DNA of 64,000 nt from JAISFI01 sp031553775 (GTDB lineage: Bacteria; Bacteroidota; Bacteroidia; Bacteroidales; Azobacteroidaceae): NCBI GenBank assembly GCA_031553775.1, contig JAVBLA010000040.1, positions 1 to 64,000 on the forward strand, in the 5' to 3' direction. The notes below the pieces were generated by a model, which saw nothing but the letters and a program-made list of their open reading frames with translations, searched no databases and was not told the origin of the DNA. The translations under genes and the position numbers were made by a program. Shown one piece after another: positions 34,148 through 43,948 of this stretch. The stretch's first letter is position 1, and each line of letters opens with the position of its first letter.

Positions 34148-35164
34148 TCAACCCTGTTTATTATTTTGAATAATCATTTTTACCACTTTGTCGGTATACA
34201 AACCTTGTTCGAATGCGTTGATTTCAGTACCGGATTTTTCTTGGATACATTTCACAAAATAGTCTATTTGAGCAGAATATTCTTCTCCCCGTAAGTAGTA
34301 TTGTACCGGAATCGCCAAATCGGTAATATATTGAATGGTCCATCCTTTTTCATATCCCAATTGCGAATTGGCCTCTTTGAGATATATTTTCAGTTCGGTA
34401 GCGTCACAGATAATCTTTCCTTTTTCTCCCTGAATGGTGAGGGATGTCGACATCTTTCTATATGTTTCGTCGCTCCAGTTAACCAATAATGTTCCTGTGA
34501 GATCGTTATCCAGTACCAATAAGCTATAAACCGCATCTTCCACATCTGAAGAATAAAATTTCTTCAATAAAGTTCCTTTTACAGTGGTGGGGCGACCTAT
34601 TATTTCCTGGATCAGATTGAGGACATGGGATGCATAATCATATAAGCATCCTCCTCCTTCTTCCGGTTTGGAGCGCCAGGTAGAACCTTTGGTTTTTACA
34701 ACTACCGGACCATATGCTTCTCCGGAAAAATGGAATAATTTTCCCAGGATGTTTAGTTTCAATATACGTTTCAACTCCCTGAAAGTACCGATAAAATGGT
34801 TATGGTATCCTACCTGATTTACCAGATTCCTTTCATTGGCAATCCTGACGAGTTCTTCACCCTCTTCTGTATGAAGTATAAATGGTTTCTCGCAAAAAAC
34901 ATGGATATTTTTTTCCATTGCAGCCTTTGCTACCGGGTAATGAAACCGGGTGGGTAATGCAACAATAACAAAATCCAGTGTTTCTTCATTCAGCATTTTA
35001 TTGTAATCCGTATATGTTTTGACCGGTGTATACTTCTTAAAAGCGTCCAATACTATAGTAGAGGTATCGCATACGGCTACCATTTCCACATCCGGATGTG
35101 CATTTACGATAGAAGCATGGGAAATTCCCATTTTGCCTAAGCCGATGATTGCTCCTTTAAGCAT
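34148..35164 (-). CDS. Gfo/Idh/MocA family oxidoreductase
   Basis: 338 residues. Rossmann start MLKGAIIGLGKMGISHASIVNAHPDVEMVAVCD (GxGxxG at about 8-13); HVFCEKPFILHTEEGEEL at about 89-106 is the EKP motif of the family. The C-terminal alpha/beta domain follows. Such enzymes oxidise or reduce sugars or nucleotide sugars with NAD(P). It lies in the polysaccharide operon, 6 bases from a glycosyltransferase gene and next to the aldo-keto-reductase-like gene. The substrate is not readable. Confidence 0.85.
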   Translation of the reverse strand: MLKGAIIGLGKMGISHASIVNAHPDVEMVAVCDTSTIVLDAFKKYTPVKTYTDYNKMLNEETLDFVIVALPTRFHYPVAKAAMEKNIHVFCEKPFILHTEEGEELVRIANERNLVNQVGYHNHFIGTFRELKRILKLNILGKLFHFSGEAYGPVVVKTKGSTWRSKPEEGGGCLYDYASHVLNLIQEIIGRPTTVKGTLLKKFYSSDVEDAVYSLLVLDNDLTGTLLVNWSDETYRKMSTSLTIQGEKGKIICDATELKIYLKEANSQLGYEKGWTIQYITDLAIPVQYYLRGEEYSAQIDYFVKCIQEKSGTEINAFEQGLYTDKVVKMIIQNNKQG

Positions 35165-35169
35165 ATGGT

Positions 35170-36288
35170 TTATTTAGTAAATAATTCAACAAATTGATCT
35201 GTAATTTTCTCCCAGTTAAAGCGTGTAGCGATGTCTTTTGCGCCATCTTCAGCTTTTTGTTTTAATACTTCATTAGACTCAAGACTTTCACGCAATATGT
35301 TGTGCAGAGAATCAACATCCCCGCTTTTAAACAAAAGAGCATTGTCTTTGGTAATATAGGTATTTTCCCGGATGTCACTGCAGATTAATGGAGTCCCTAA
35401 TCCCATTACTGTTAAAATAACAGGAGAAAGTCCTTCTATCAGGGACGGTTGTACATAAGCATAAGCATCCGTTATTAACCGGTTGGTATCGTCTCCATAT
35501 ACATAGCCCGGAATGATAATCCGGTCACTTTTATATGAAAAGACCGATTTCTCATATTCATTGGGGTTAGGAGCTCCTCCAATTAGTACCAATTTTTTTT
35601 TCGTTTGAAGCTTATTAAATGCTTCGAGTAGCAAATGTACGCCTTTATCCGGAATAAACCGTCCCACAAATAAAAAATATTCATCAGGTTCCAGATTTAG
35701 TTTCTGCAAGATGCTATTGTTATTTGCCGGGCGAACTACTTCGCTTCCATATGGAATAAAAGCATATTTTTTATTGAATTTATGTTCAAAATATTCCTGG
35801 GTATATATATTATCAAAGATTACTTCATTCGGGCAGTAAGCTGTTAAATAATTTGAAAATAGATAAAAAAGCTTTCCATACCAGGGCCATTTGTCTCTTT
35901 TCCAGTCCATCGCAAATTGACTGATATATACTTTCTTCCCAAATAACCTTAACAATAAAGCCCAGATGGCATTGGCTCCACTATGGATATGTACAATGTC
36001 GGCAGTATTGTGGAAGATGATATCAAAGGTAGATTTAAGAGAATGGAGCAATGAATCGAATCCTGCTTTATTAACAGTCTTGAAGTATTTTATTTTGACA
36101 CCCTCATACTCTGAATGCAGATTGCCGGAATGCTCTCCCGGGTATATTCTCGCATATGCCAGTATATCATATCCCCGTTGAGCTATACGGGGGTATAATT
36201 CGTAGGCAAATTTATCAGATCCGGCGGCTCCGGCTTTAGGAGGGATTCCTCTGAATCCGCCAAATGCCGCCATACGAGGTTTTTTCAT
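35170..36288 (-). CDS. Glycosyltransferase family 4
   Basis: 372 residues, GT-B fold. The glycine-rich N-terminus (MAAFGGFRGIPPKAGAAGSDKFAYEL) binds acceptor; the C-terminal nucleotide-sugar domain has LFVGRFIPDKGVHLLLEAFNKL at about 180-202 and the acidic motif EGLSPVILTVMGLGTPLI at about 283-300 (E-x7-E here reduced to E-x5-T-type). It adds one sugar to the lipid-linked repeat unit at the inner face of the membrane. No link to a specific sugar. Confidence 0.8.
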   Translation of the reverse strand: MKKPRMAAFGGFRGIPPKAGAAGSDKFAYELYPRIAQRGYDILAYARIYPGEHSGNLHSEYEGVKIKYFKTVNKAGFDSLLHSLKSTFDIIFHNTADIVHIHSGANAIWALLLRLFGKKVYISQFAMDWKRDKWPWYGKLFYLFSNYLTAYCPNEVIFDNIYTQEYFEHKFNKKYAFIPYGSEVVRPANNNSILQKLNLEPDEYFLFVGRFIPDKGVHLLLEAFNKLQTKKKLVLIGGAPNPNEYEKSVFSYKSDRIIIPGYVYGDDTNRLITDAYAYVQPSLIEGLSPVILTVMGLGTPLICSDIRENTYITKDNALLFKSGDVDSLHNILRESLESNEVLKQKAEDGAKDIATRFNWEKITDQFVELFTK

Positions 36289-36292
36289 GAGA

Positions 36293-37189
36293 TCAAAGGT
36301 AATTTTGATAATAAGTTTCGATATATTCTTTCAGCGCGACTTTCCAGTCCCGCATCAGATTAATATTCCGAAGATTCAACTTCCTGTTGATTAATCTTTC
36401 CGAAACAGGCCGTTCAGCAAAATATACATCTTTGAAGTAGTCGGAAGAAACAAGATTGATTTTTACTTCATTTTCCAGACCGACTATTGATAAAAGCTCA
36501 TTGGCTACTTCCAGGCGGCTGGTTTGCCCTCCGCATACCATATTATATAGTCCCCAGTATTCATTTTCCATCAAAGCTTTTACATTTTTTGCAAAATCAT
36601 GGGTATAGGTAGGTGTACCGTCTTTATCATTGACAATGAACAGTTCTCTTTTCCCTTCTTTCAACTGTTTCATCAATTTCTGGATAAATTTTTTATCTTT
36701 TTGGGGACCGGCGCCCATCATCCAACCGGCGCGGCAGACCAGGTATCTTTTTGCATGGTTGCACACAAACTGCTCTCCCATATATTTAGATCGGGCATAT
36801 ACACCTAGTGGATTCGGTGAATCCCAATCATCATATACTTCTTTTTTCCCATCGAAGATACCGGCAGTACTGATATAAAGAAGCGGAATATCCAACTTGT
36901 TGGCAATGTATACAGCATTTTCGACAGATGTTGTATTGGTTTTATAGGAGTCATCCACATGCTGTTCACAAAATTCCAGATCTGTGTATGCTCCTAAATG
37001 GAAAAGATAGTCGGGTTTAAATGACAATACATCTTTTTGGTAAGTATCCAGGTCTCTGAAATCCAGGAAAGATAACCAATCTTCATTTACATCTTTGTCG
37101 GTGCATTTGAGGATGTAATCATTTTTGAACTGTATAAAAAATGCTTCACCCAACATGCCTCCACAACCGGCAATGTATATTTTCTTCAT
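36293..37189 (-). CDS. RmlD-like SDR sugar-nucleotide reductase
   Basis: 298 residues. NAD(P) motif GCGGMLGEA at about 8-16; YARSKYMGE at about 136-144 is the Tyr-x3-Lys pair; LFHLGAYTDLEFCE at about 62-75 matches the RmlD/dTDP-4-dehydrorhamnose reductase class. The rest of the dTDP-rhamnose pathway (rmlA, B, C) is not in this window, so it may use another nucleotide-sugar or rely on genes elsewhere. Confidence 0.75.
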   Translation of the reverse strand: MKKIYIAGCGGMLGEAFFIQFKNDYILKCTDKDVNEDWLSFLDFRDLDTYQKDVLSFKPDYLFHLGAYTDLEFCEQHVDDSYKTNTTSVENAVYIANKLDIPLLYISTAGIFDGKKEVYDDWDSPNPLGVYARSKYMGEQFVCNHAKRYLVCRAGWMMGAGPQKDKKFIQKLMKQLKEGKRELFIVNDKDGTPTYTHDFAKNVKALMENEYWGLYNMVCGGQTSRLEVANELLSIVGLENEVKINLVSSDYFKDVYFAERPVSERLINRKLNLRNINLMRDWKVALKEYIETYYQNYL

Positions 37190-37230
37190 AATATGTTATT
37201 ACTTTACATCAATTGAGGATAAACATTGTA

Positions 37231-38478
37231 TTATCCTCTTTTAATACGTTCATTTTGTAGATTTATTGCTTTTGTATATATTTTTATCAGGTTTTCATAA
37301 TACAAAGAAAAATCTGAATAAGGCCGGGAAAATTCTTTTGCACTGAAACACATCTTTTTATAATCTTCAGGTGACAATGAGTCTGCTTTCATAATTACAT
37401 CGGATAAATCTTTCATGTTTCCGGTTTCAAAAAGGAAGCCGTTTGTATTGTCCATAATCAGTTCCGGAATTGCCCCGATCCTCGATCCGATGACCGGAGT
37501 TCCCATGGATTGAGATTCAATTACTGTCAGTCCAAATGTTTCATACCATTCCGAAGGAATAATAACAAAGTATGCCTTCCGGATCAGATCAATCAATTCG
37601 GTACCCGACTTGAACCCCAGGAATTCAATGTCCGGCGATTTTATTATATCTTTATATTCCAATAATGGGCCGGTCCCTACTATTTTTAATTTTATTTTAC
37701 TATCCAGACAGGATTGGATCACGGTTGATAATCCTTTTTCTCTGGACAATCTTCCATAATACAGGTAGTATTTTTCATCCGTATGTATGGAAACTTCTTG
37801 AGTTGAGATGGCGTTATTTATAAAATTGGAGAGAACCTGTCCTTTCTCTGCATATATCTGATTGTGTGAAACATGTTTCAGGTAGGTAAAATTACTAACA
37901 AAGATAAATTGATCCACATATTTTGTTACAGGGAAAAATAAATTCCGGAAGTACATATCGAGAGAGAGCATTATGCTTGTGAATCTATTTTTGTTGTGGC
38001 ATTTATTCTTTATACAATTTAAATAATTCCCATTATAACATTTTTCACATATCTGATTATTTCCATCTAAAAATAAATAAGCGGGACAGATCAGGCGATA
38101 ATCATGTACCGACATTACAACCGGAATATTATATTTTTTCAGAACAGGTAAAATGGATACGGAAATTCCATTAAATAAAAGATGTATGTGAGCAATATCC
38201 GGTTTTTTGTCTTTGATTAATTGTTCTATTTTTCGCGCGGCATCCCGGTTATAGAAGAATGAAAAACTGTATTTTAATTTTTGAAAAAATCCTGCGTTCG
38301 ACATTTCAGGGTAATCAACAAAATACAGTTCATCAGCAGACGGATAATTTTGCTTGTCTTTCAGACAAAAACGAACAACCTCATGACCCTTTTTTTCCAA
38401 TAACCGAATGGTATTGAAAAAGATAGTTTCGCTTCCACCTTTTACATAATGATATTTATTGATTTGCAGAATTCTCAT
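37231..38478 (-). CDS. Glycosyltransferase family 4
   Basis: 415 residues. N-terminal MRILQINKYHYVKGGSETIFFNTI (glycine loop), DIAHIHLLFNGIS, and PVVMSVHDYRLICPAYLF at about 118-135. A Cys cluster (ICEKCYNGNYLNCIKNKC) at about 141-160 is typical of one GT4 subgroup and may bind metal. The donor domain has YYLYYGRLSREKGLSTVI and PSEWYETFGLTVIESQSMGTPVIGS at about 313-337 with the E-x7-E motif. It acts at the inner membrane face on the repeat unit. Confidence 0.85.
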   Translation of the reverse strand: MRILQINKYHYVKGGSETIFFNTIRLLEKKGHEVVRFCLKDKQNYPSADELYFVDYPEMSNAGFFQKLKYSFSFFYNRDAARKIEQLIKDKKPDIAHIHLLFNGISVSILPVLKKYNIPVVMSVHDYRLICPAYLFLDGNNQICEKCYNGNYLNCIKNKCHNKNRFTSIMLSLDMYFRNLFFPVTKYVDQFIFVSNFTYLKHVSHNQIYAEKGQVLSNFINNAISTQEVSIHTDEKYYLYYGRLSREKGLSTVIQSCLDSKIKLKIVGTGPLLEYKDIIKSPDIEFLGFKSGTELIDLIRKAYFVIIPSEWYETFGLTVIESQSMGTPVIGSRIGAIPELIMDNTNGFLFETGNMKDLSDVIMKADSLSPEDYKKMCFSAKEFSRPYSDFSLYYENLIKIYTKAINLQNERIKRG

Positions 38479-38529
38479 ATTAAATTTAAATTAGTCCGCA
38501 GATTCATCATGTTACAAAAATAAGATAAA

Positions 38530-39525
38530 TCACAGTCTATAATCCTCACTTACCTTTCCCCCCGCAATTGCAGCATAATAAGGAAATGTTGACATATACA
38601 TTTCGGAAGACCAAATTCGGATCACCTGTTTTGATTGAGAGATCATAAAAAAATCGACAAATGTTTTCAATATTACATCATCAGAATTGGAGAAGGAAAT
38701 ATGGCCGATTTTCCCATCAAGCACAATCACCGGCAACTCTTTTTGTACCCGATCTAAAAATAATGTACTATCTGAAAAGACAACAACTTGCTCTTCATGA
38801 TTTTGGGTGATGATGAAACGAATAGCATCCAAACATTTCTGAATAAGAATTTCTTTTTGTTCCTTATCCAGAAAATTGTAATAACTACTTTCGAAATTTT
38901 CCAAAGCATTGGCAAAGCGGAGATGAGCTGCAATAAATCCTTTTTCCTGCAATTTTTCGTAAACTTGTAATGCTTGTCTTAATACAGGAACCGGTTGGAA
39001 CAATTCCATAAAAAGCTCTCTCCAGATTTTATTGTAATCTCCAATTTTATTTGCAAATAAAATATTGTAACCCATATAACAATATATGTGATATTGTTTT
39101 ACCCTTTTTCTGAGTTTAGGCACTTTTCCCGCGCCATTGTATGCCAGTAATTTGGAGTTTTTTAAACTATAGCTTAAATCATTGAATGAAGCTTTCCAGT
39201 TATGTGATGCGCAAGCTAAATAATCACTTAGTATAAAAGGATGTGTGAATATTACTTTGTAATCAAAGCCATTCGTTTTGGCAATATAATATGCACCTAC
39301 AATCGAATTAAGGCGATCAACCAATCCCGGATGAGGAACATCGGGATCAATAATGAAATATACGGTATGACCATCTACTGTTTTATCTTTTCTCCAGGAA
39401 TATTTATTGTAATAATATTTTAAGTTATGGATCCAAAACCTGAAATTGTCTACCCGAACTTCAAGATATTTTTTATAAAAAGGATTTTGCCGTAAAAAAT
39501 ATTTTAATTTTGTAATTAATATCAT
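38530..39525 (-). CDS. Fucosyltransferase-like GT-B protein
   Basis: 331 residues. PGLVDRLNSIVGAYYIAKTNGF at about 67-88 resembles the glycine/Arg motif near the start of alpha-1,2, alpha-1,6 and protein O-fucosyltransferases. GFIAAHLRFANALENF at about 202-217 resembles their GDP-fucose-binding His-x-Arg motif, and VVVFSDSTLFLDRVQKEL at about 249-266 the following strand. The C-terminus (KQVIRIWSSEMYMSTFPYYAAIAGG) fits as well. It may transfer a deoxyhexose to the repeat unit. Remote similarity by motif only, so hypothetical protein is the alternative. Confidence 0.5.
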   Translation of the reverse strand: MILITKLKYFLRQNPFYKKYLEVRVDNFRFWIHNLKYYYNKYSWRKDKTVDGHTVYFIIDPDVPHPGLVDRLNSIVGAYYIAKTNGFDYKVIFTHPFILSDYLACASHNWKASFNDLSYSLKNSKLLAYNGAGKVPKLRKRVKQYHIYCYMGYNILFANKIGDYNKIWRELFMELFQPVPVLRQALQVYEKLQEKGFIAAHLRFANALENFESSYYNFLDKEQKEILIQKCLDAIRFIITQNHEEQVVVFSDSTLFLDRVQKELPVIVLDGKIGHISFSNSDDVILKTFVDFFMISQSKQVIRIWSSEMYMSTFPYYAAIAGGKVSEDYRL

Positions 39526-39529
39526 ATAA

Positions 39530-40705
39530 TTAGACGGTTTTTATCAATTCTGTTTTTACATTTTCGCTGATTAATTCTTTAAATAAAGATATCCACTGCT
39601 TCATTATAGTATCTGAAGAAAATTTTTTTATATCTTCTCTTGCGTTAGTTCCCATTTTTATTCTCAGGTTCATATTTTGAATTAACTGCATAATTTTTTC
39701 AGCCAGCATCTGAGTATTTCCATTTTCTACCAGGAAGCCGTCTTCATTATTTGCAATAATTTCAGAGGGGCCATGAGGGCAATTAAAAGAAACACAAGGC
39801 AGTCCACAAGACATCGCTTCAAGTAGTACCATCGGAAATCCTTCGAATAGCGAAGTCATTACAAAAACAGAGCTCTGCAGATATTCTTCTTCAATGTTTG
39901 AGGTGGGTGCATTTATCTTTATTAAATGCGACAATTGTTTGGCATGAATTAATTTTTCCAATGCAGGATATTCATCTCCGCTTCCGAAAATATCTAATTT
40001 CCAATCGGGAAAATATTGGCTGACAATGCTCCATGCTTCAATTAAAAGAGTATATCTTTTCTCAAAGGATAAACGTCCCACACTAATTACTCTCCGGGCC
40101 TGAAGAGGCGCAGGTTTTTCCGGATAAAAAGATGTTTGATTATAGATTTGCACTACGTTATTGAAATGGCTGAAATTTTCCAGATCTTTTTTTGTCAGTA
40201 CAACAAACCGATCGTATTTTTTTATAAACAAATATTTTCTTTTTTCTGCCAGGGAGGACATCAGTTTGGATGCAAACGATTGCTTAAGGTATTTGTTTGA
40301 GATCTGATTGTATTCTTTTGAAAAATGGATCTCTGCTATTTTCTTGCTTCCATCCTCTATATCATGTAATAGTGTAAATTCATGAGAATAGGTTGAAATA
40401 ACGATATCAGCCTGCAATTTTTTCAGTAAGAGGCTTAGTTTCTGTTTGTGTAACTTCCGTTTTTGGATTTGTCGTTTAAGTTTCTGAAGCGTTGAAAGAT
40501 TTTTTAATTCTCCATAATCGATGCCTAGATCGAAGAATTTTATTTTTTCAGAGAAATGATAATATGCAGGCCGGTCTGATTGATCTGTTGTGATAATCGT
40601 TACATCATATCCCATTATATCTGCCAGGTAATTCGCTTTACAGCAAATGGTCCGTTCCATTCCTCCTGTCTGAGAACAATCGATAAGGCAATATATTATT
40701 TTCAT
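39530..40705 (-). CDS. Glycosyltransferase family 4
   Basis: 391 residues. YCLIDCSQTGGMERTICCKANYLA at about 5-28 is the acceptor-side glycine loop of the family. Donor domain: RRVISVGRLSFEKRYTLLIEAW at about 205-226 and SLFEGFPMVLLEAMSCGLPCVSFN at about 285-308 with E-x7-E, then CPHGPSEIIANNEDGFLVE. The GGMER start and the PHGPSEII stretch are common in HexNAc/galactosyl transferases, but that is weak evidence for a sugar. Four-base overlap with the preceding gene. Confidence 0.85.
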   Translation of the reverse strand: MKIIYCLIDCSQTGGMERTICCKANYLADIMGYDVTIITTDQSDRPAYYHFSEKIKFFDLGIDYGELKNLSTLQKLKRQIQKRKLHKQKLSLLLKKLQADIVISTYSHEFTLLHDIEDGSKKIAEIHFSKEYNQISNKYLKQSFASKLMSSLAEKRKYLFIKKYDRFVVLTKKDLENFSHFNNVVQIYNQTSFYPEKPAPLQARRVISVGRLSFEKRYTLLIEAWSIVSQYFPDWKLDIFGSGDEYPALEKLIHAKQLSHLIKINAPTSNIEEEYLQSSVFVMTSLFEGFPMVLLEAMSCGLPCVSFNCPHGPSEIIANNEDGFLVENGNTQMLAEKIMQLIQNMNLRIKMGTNAREDIKKFSSDTIMKQWISLFKELISENVKTELIKTV

Positions 40706-41655
40706 TTTGTTTTATTAAGTCCTAAATACCTCAGAATCATCCGTACAAACAAGATAACATGCGTTTTTTTAGGCTTTAGATGACAAAAGACAAAGATAAT
40801 ATCTTTCATAGAATGTCCGGAAATAGCGACAGAAAAAGTCAAATGTTCCTTTCGAAGCGAAATCATTTTCTTTTCCCAGGTATTGCACTTCTGTGGTGGA
40901 AAAAAAAGATGTGCATCTTTAGCCATATCGGAAACCGCAGAAATATTTTTTTCTAATAAAGATTCTATTTCCAAAAAACTGGAGTTATTCTCATGTATTC
41001 TCCAGCATGCTACTTTTCTGGAAGAGAGAATAATATCACCCCTTAATGCCAGCCGCATGGCCGAATGAAAGTCACAAATCAGACTGTCATGGGTATAAAA
41101 ACCGATTTCTTTAGCGATTTTCCGGTTATAAACCAAGGAATGATGATAGAAGTCATCAATTTTGAAATAGTCAAGAAAATAATCTTTCCCACACATTAAT
41201 AATTCGGTTTCACCTAAGGCTTTATGAGATATTTTTTTTGCTCGTTTGACTCCCTGTTCGCAGGAAGCCAGCAGGAAAACCACATTTTTATTTTTTTGGA
41301 TCAAATTTATAGCATAGGAAACAAATGATGGGTCTGTATAAAAATCATCACCATCCAGGTTTAGAACCCAGTCGCCGGAGGCATAATTATACAGTGTATT
41401 TTGATAATTCCGAACTCTTCCGAGATTTTCCGGGTTTCTGAAATATTTCACCCGTTTATCCGACAAATACGGTTGGACGATTTCTCCGGTTGCATCTGTA
41501 GAGCAATCATCAGAAACAATAATTTCCAGATTGCCATAATCCTGTGCCAGGGCACTTTCTATTGCATCTCCGATAAATTGCTCCTGATTATAAGTTGGTA
41601 TCATTATTGTTACCCGCGGCAATGATATTCTATCTTTGTCTGAAATGTTATTCAT
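40702..41655 (-). CDS. Glycosyltransferase family 2
   Basis: 317 residues, GT-A fold. RVTIMIPTYNQEQFIGDAIESALAQDYGNLEIIVSDDCSTD at about 14-54 and WVLNLDGDDFYTDPSFVSYA at about 96-115 (DGDD is the metal-binding DxD equivalent). After about residue 230 the protein is basic and may contact the membrane. It overlaps both neighbours by 4 bases, so translation is coupled. Confidence 0.9.
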   Translation of the reverse strand: MNNISDKDRISLPRVTIMIPTYNQEQFIGDAIESALAQDYGNLEIIVSDDCSTDATGEIVQPYLSDKRVKYFRNPENLGRVRNYQNTLYNYASGDWVLNLDGDDFYTDPSFVSYAINLIQKNKNVVFLLASCEQGVKRAKKISHKALGETELLMCGKDYFLDYFKIDDFYHHSLVYNRKIAKEIGFYTHDSLICDFHSAMRLALRGDIILSSRKVACWRIHENNSSFLEIESLLEKNISAVSDMAKDAHLFFPPQKCNTWEKKMISLRKEHLTFSVAISGHSMKDIIFVFCHLKPKKTHVILFVRMILRYLGLNKTK

Positions 41656-42596
41656 TTTTTATATAAATAAAAGCAGGCAGTATCTCCATCTTTCAGGTCA
41701 TTCAGTTTTACTGCTGCTTTTGAAAAATGTTTTATTTCTTTTGAGGTAAAGACAGTGGAATCTTTTTGATCAAAAGGAATATTCCTGAGATTTTTTTCAC
41801 TTCCGGTAAATTGAAACATTGTGGAATCATATAATACTTTTGTAAGTTCCAAACCAACTTTATCAGCTAAGACAGAAATACTTTTTGTTGTATGAATAAA
41901 AAGGTGACGAGGTGCATCCAACTGTACCCAGTCGGTTTTATATTTTCTCCAGGCATATGACTGAGAAACCGGTACCCGAATTAATATGTAACTATTGTGA
42001 TTCAGGAGTTTATAGAGATGTTCCAATGTTTCCAGAGGATTATCCATATGTTCGAAAGAATGATGCAACATAATGAAATCATACAAACCCGATTCTTCCT
42101 GAATAAATTTTTTTTGAATGGAAACTCCCATTGGATAGTTAATGTCCGACTCAATGTATGGATCTATCCCTTTTAGTTTTTTAAATCCTAATTTGTGCAT
42201 CCATAGCAACTGGTTTCCATCTCCGCATCCAACATCAAGAATGGAGGAATTAAAATTTAAAGTATTTTTAATAATCCAGGGATAGTCGTTATAGAATGAC
42301 GAAGCAATTTTTCCGACAAAACCGGTATTGTTTATCCGGCAATAAATACATGCCTTCTTTACATTATTTTTCAGCAAATGAAGAAACGGTTCTGAATTTT
42401 GAGTATGAGCATAAGAATAATAGTTCGAAGGATAATATTCCTTGGTGGAAGCCGGAAACTGCTTTATTTGTAAACAACCACATTCGCTACATTCATAATA
42501 TTCGAATTCATCATTTGTGCGAAACATTTTTTCTTTTATGAAAAAAGATTGATTGTTTTTAGGGTTTCCACAAATCCTGCATATATTAATGTCCAT
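41652..42596 (-). CDS. SAM-dependent methyltransferase with N-terminal zinc ribbon
   Basis: 314 residues. The N-terminal knuckle has CRICG at about 6-10 and CSECGCLQI at about 36-44, two CxxC pairs. The class I fold follows: ILDVGCGDGNQLLWMHKLGFKKLKGID at about 118-145 (SAM motif I) and YDFIMLHHSFEHMDNPLETLEHLYKLL. Such zinc-ribbon methyltransferases are common in polysaccharide loci and often methylate sugars. The substrate, sugar or nucleotide-sugar, cannot be told. Confidence 0.85.
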   Translation of the reverse strand: MDINICRICGNPKNNQSFFIKEKMFRTNDEFEYYECSECGCLQIKQFPASTKEYYPSNYYSYAHTQNSEPFLHLLKNNVKKACIYCRINNTGFVGKIASSFYNDYPWIIKNTLNFNSSILDVGCGDGNQLLWMHKLGFKKLKGIDPYIESDINYPMGVSIQKKFIQEESGLYDFIMLHHSFEHMDNPLETLEHLYKLLNHNSYILIRVPVSQSYAWRKYKTDWVQLDAPRHLFIHTTKSISVLADKVGLELTKVLYDSTMFQFTGSEKNLRNIPFDQKDSTVFTSKEIKHFSKAAVKLNDLKDGDTACFYLYKK

Positions 42597-42612
42597 ATAG
42601 GGTTCGTTTTTT

Positions 42613-43884
42613 TTAGTTATTCAGCAATGAGTCATATAACTGTTGACGCTTTATGATTGCCCCTTCAAAAGAATAAAGTTCTTTTAAACGGTCTTGCGAA
42701 TTTTTGATATAGGAAGATTGCAGTTCAATATCCGAAATCAGGTTTAAAGTATCCTTTACGAGCTGGTGAGCATCATTCGCAATAATACAGTCGATACCAT
42801 TTCTGAAGTCAAGCCCTTCCACACCGATAGAAGTAGTAACGAATGGTATTCCGTAATTAATTGCTTCGAGAATTTTCATGCGGATTCCACTCCCGATCCT
42901 TATGGGGACTATCATAATTGTATTGGAAAGCACATCATCAAGATTTTCTACAAAACCTAGGAATTTGATATTTTCGAATAGAGAATATTTAGAAATAAAA
43001 TCAGAACTCCATGTCCCGATAATGTGAATCTGCAGTGCTGGTATTTCTTTTTTCAAAAGGGGGAAGCACTCATCCAAGAACCATACAAGCCCGTCTTTGT
43101 TCGGGAAATGCATTTCTCCTCCTAGAAAAGTAAGGGTGTTATTGAAAATAAAACTCCTGTTTTTTCTCTCTTTTTCTTTTATTCTTATCCCCAGAGGAGA
43201 TACGAATAGCATATCTTCCGGAAGATCAGGCTGTAAAGCCTTTTTGTCTGTTTCAGACAGTAAAACAACTTTGCAAAAATGTTTTAACATTTCGGTCTCA
43301 TATGTTTTCTGCAAAGAAATCATTGTACCTAACAATTTATCATCAGGTGCAATGATGGAAAATTCCCGTTTATTTTTAATAAATCGCAATTCATGATGTA
43401 TAAAAATGATAGGGCAGCTTACGTTTAAAAAAGCGGCAATGGCAATGTTGGAATAAAATTCTGCCTGAATCAGATCAAACCTGCTTTTTTCAAATAATGA
43501 ATTGATATAGTGATAAAAATCTCTGTCTCCAAGATGTTCTGTTAATACTGAGGCATTTTCAATTAATACAGAGGGAGGGTTTCCCCATGGGAGATCGCTA
43601 AAGAAGCGCTTGCAGGTAAAACGATAAAAAAAATGCTGTATTTTATAATATAATTTATTACAGATACTTTTGCGAAAAGTTCTCTTAAAGGGAAGGATTT
43701 CAACTTCCGGCCATAACTGTTTTAACTCGGAAATATGTTTTTCCTCTTTATTGCCATATGCCGGGAATGTGAATGTTATCTGATATTTTGTTCTGAAATG
43801 ATTGATCATTTCAAAAACGCCCACATGTCCTCCCATGTTTAACGGATATGGAATAAAAGAAGATACGATTAGAATCTTTTTCAT
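42613..43884 (-). CDS. Glycosyltransferase family 4
   Basis: 423 residues. It starts MKKILIVSSFIPYPLNMGGHVGVFEMI with the glycine loop at about 17-20. The donor side has NTLTFLGGEMHFPNKDGLVWFLDE at about 248-271 and IMVPIRIGSGIRMKILEAINYGIPFVTTSIGVEGL at about 331-365, where the E-x7-E pattern is replaced by KILEAINYG, a form seen in a subgroup of GT4 (PF13692). It adds a sugar to the growing repeat unit. Highest AT content of the locus. Confidence 0.8.
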   Translation of the reverse strand: MKKILIVSSFIPYPLNMGGHVGVFEMINHFRTKYQITFTFPAYGNKEEKHISELKQLWPEVEILPFKRTFRKSICNKLYYKIQHFFYRFTCKRFFSDLPWGNPPSVLIENASVLTEHLGDRDFYHYINSLFEKSRFDLIQAEFYSNIAIAAFLNVSCPIIFIHHELRFIKNKREFSIIAPDDKLLGTMISLQKTYETEMLKHFCKVVLLSETDKKALQPDLPEDMLFVSPLGIRIKEKERKNRSFIFNNTLTFLGGEMHFPNKDGLVWFLDECFPLLKKEIPALQIHIIGTWSSDFISKYSLFENIKFLGFVENLDDVLSNTIMIVPIRIGSGIRMKILEAINYGIPFVTTSIGVEGLDFRNGIDCIIANDAHQLVKDTLNLISDIELQSSYIKNSQDRLKELYSFEGAIIKRQQLYDSLLNN

Positions 43885-43948
43885 ACAATAGGTTCAAACT
43901 TAGAATCTGCCATCTGAAATCTGCACAAAGGAATCTGATAACAGAGGT

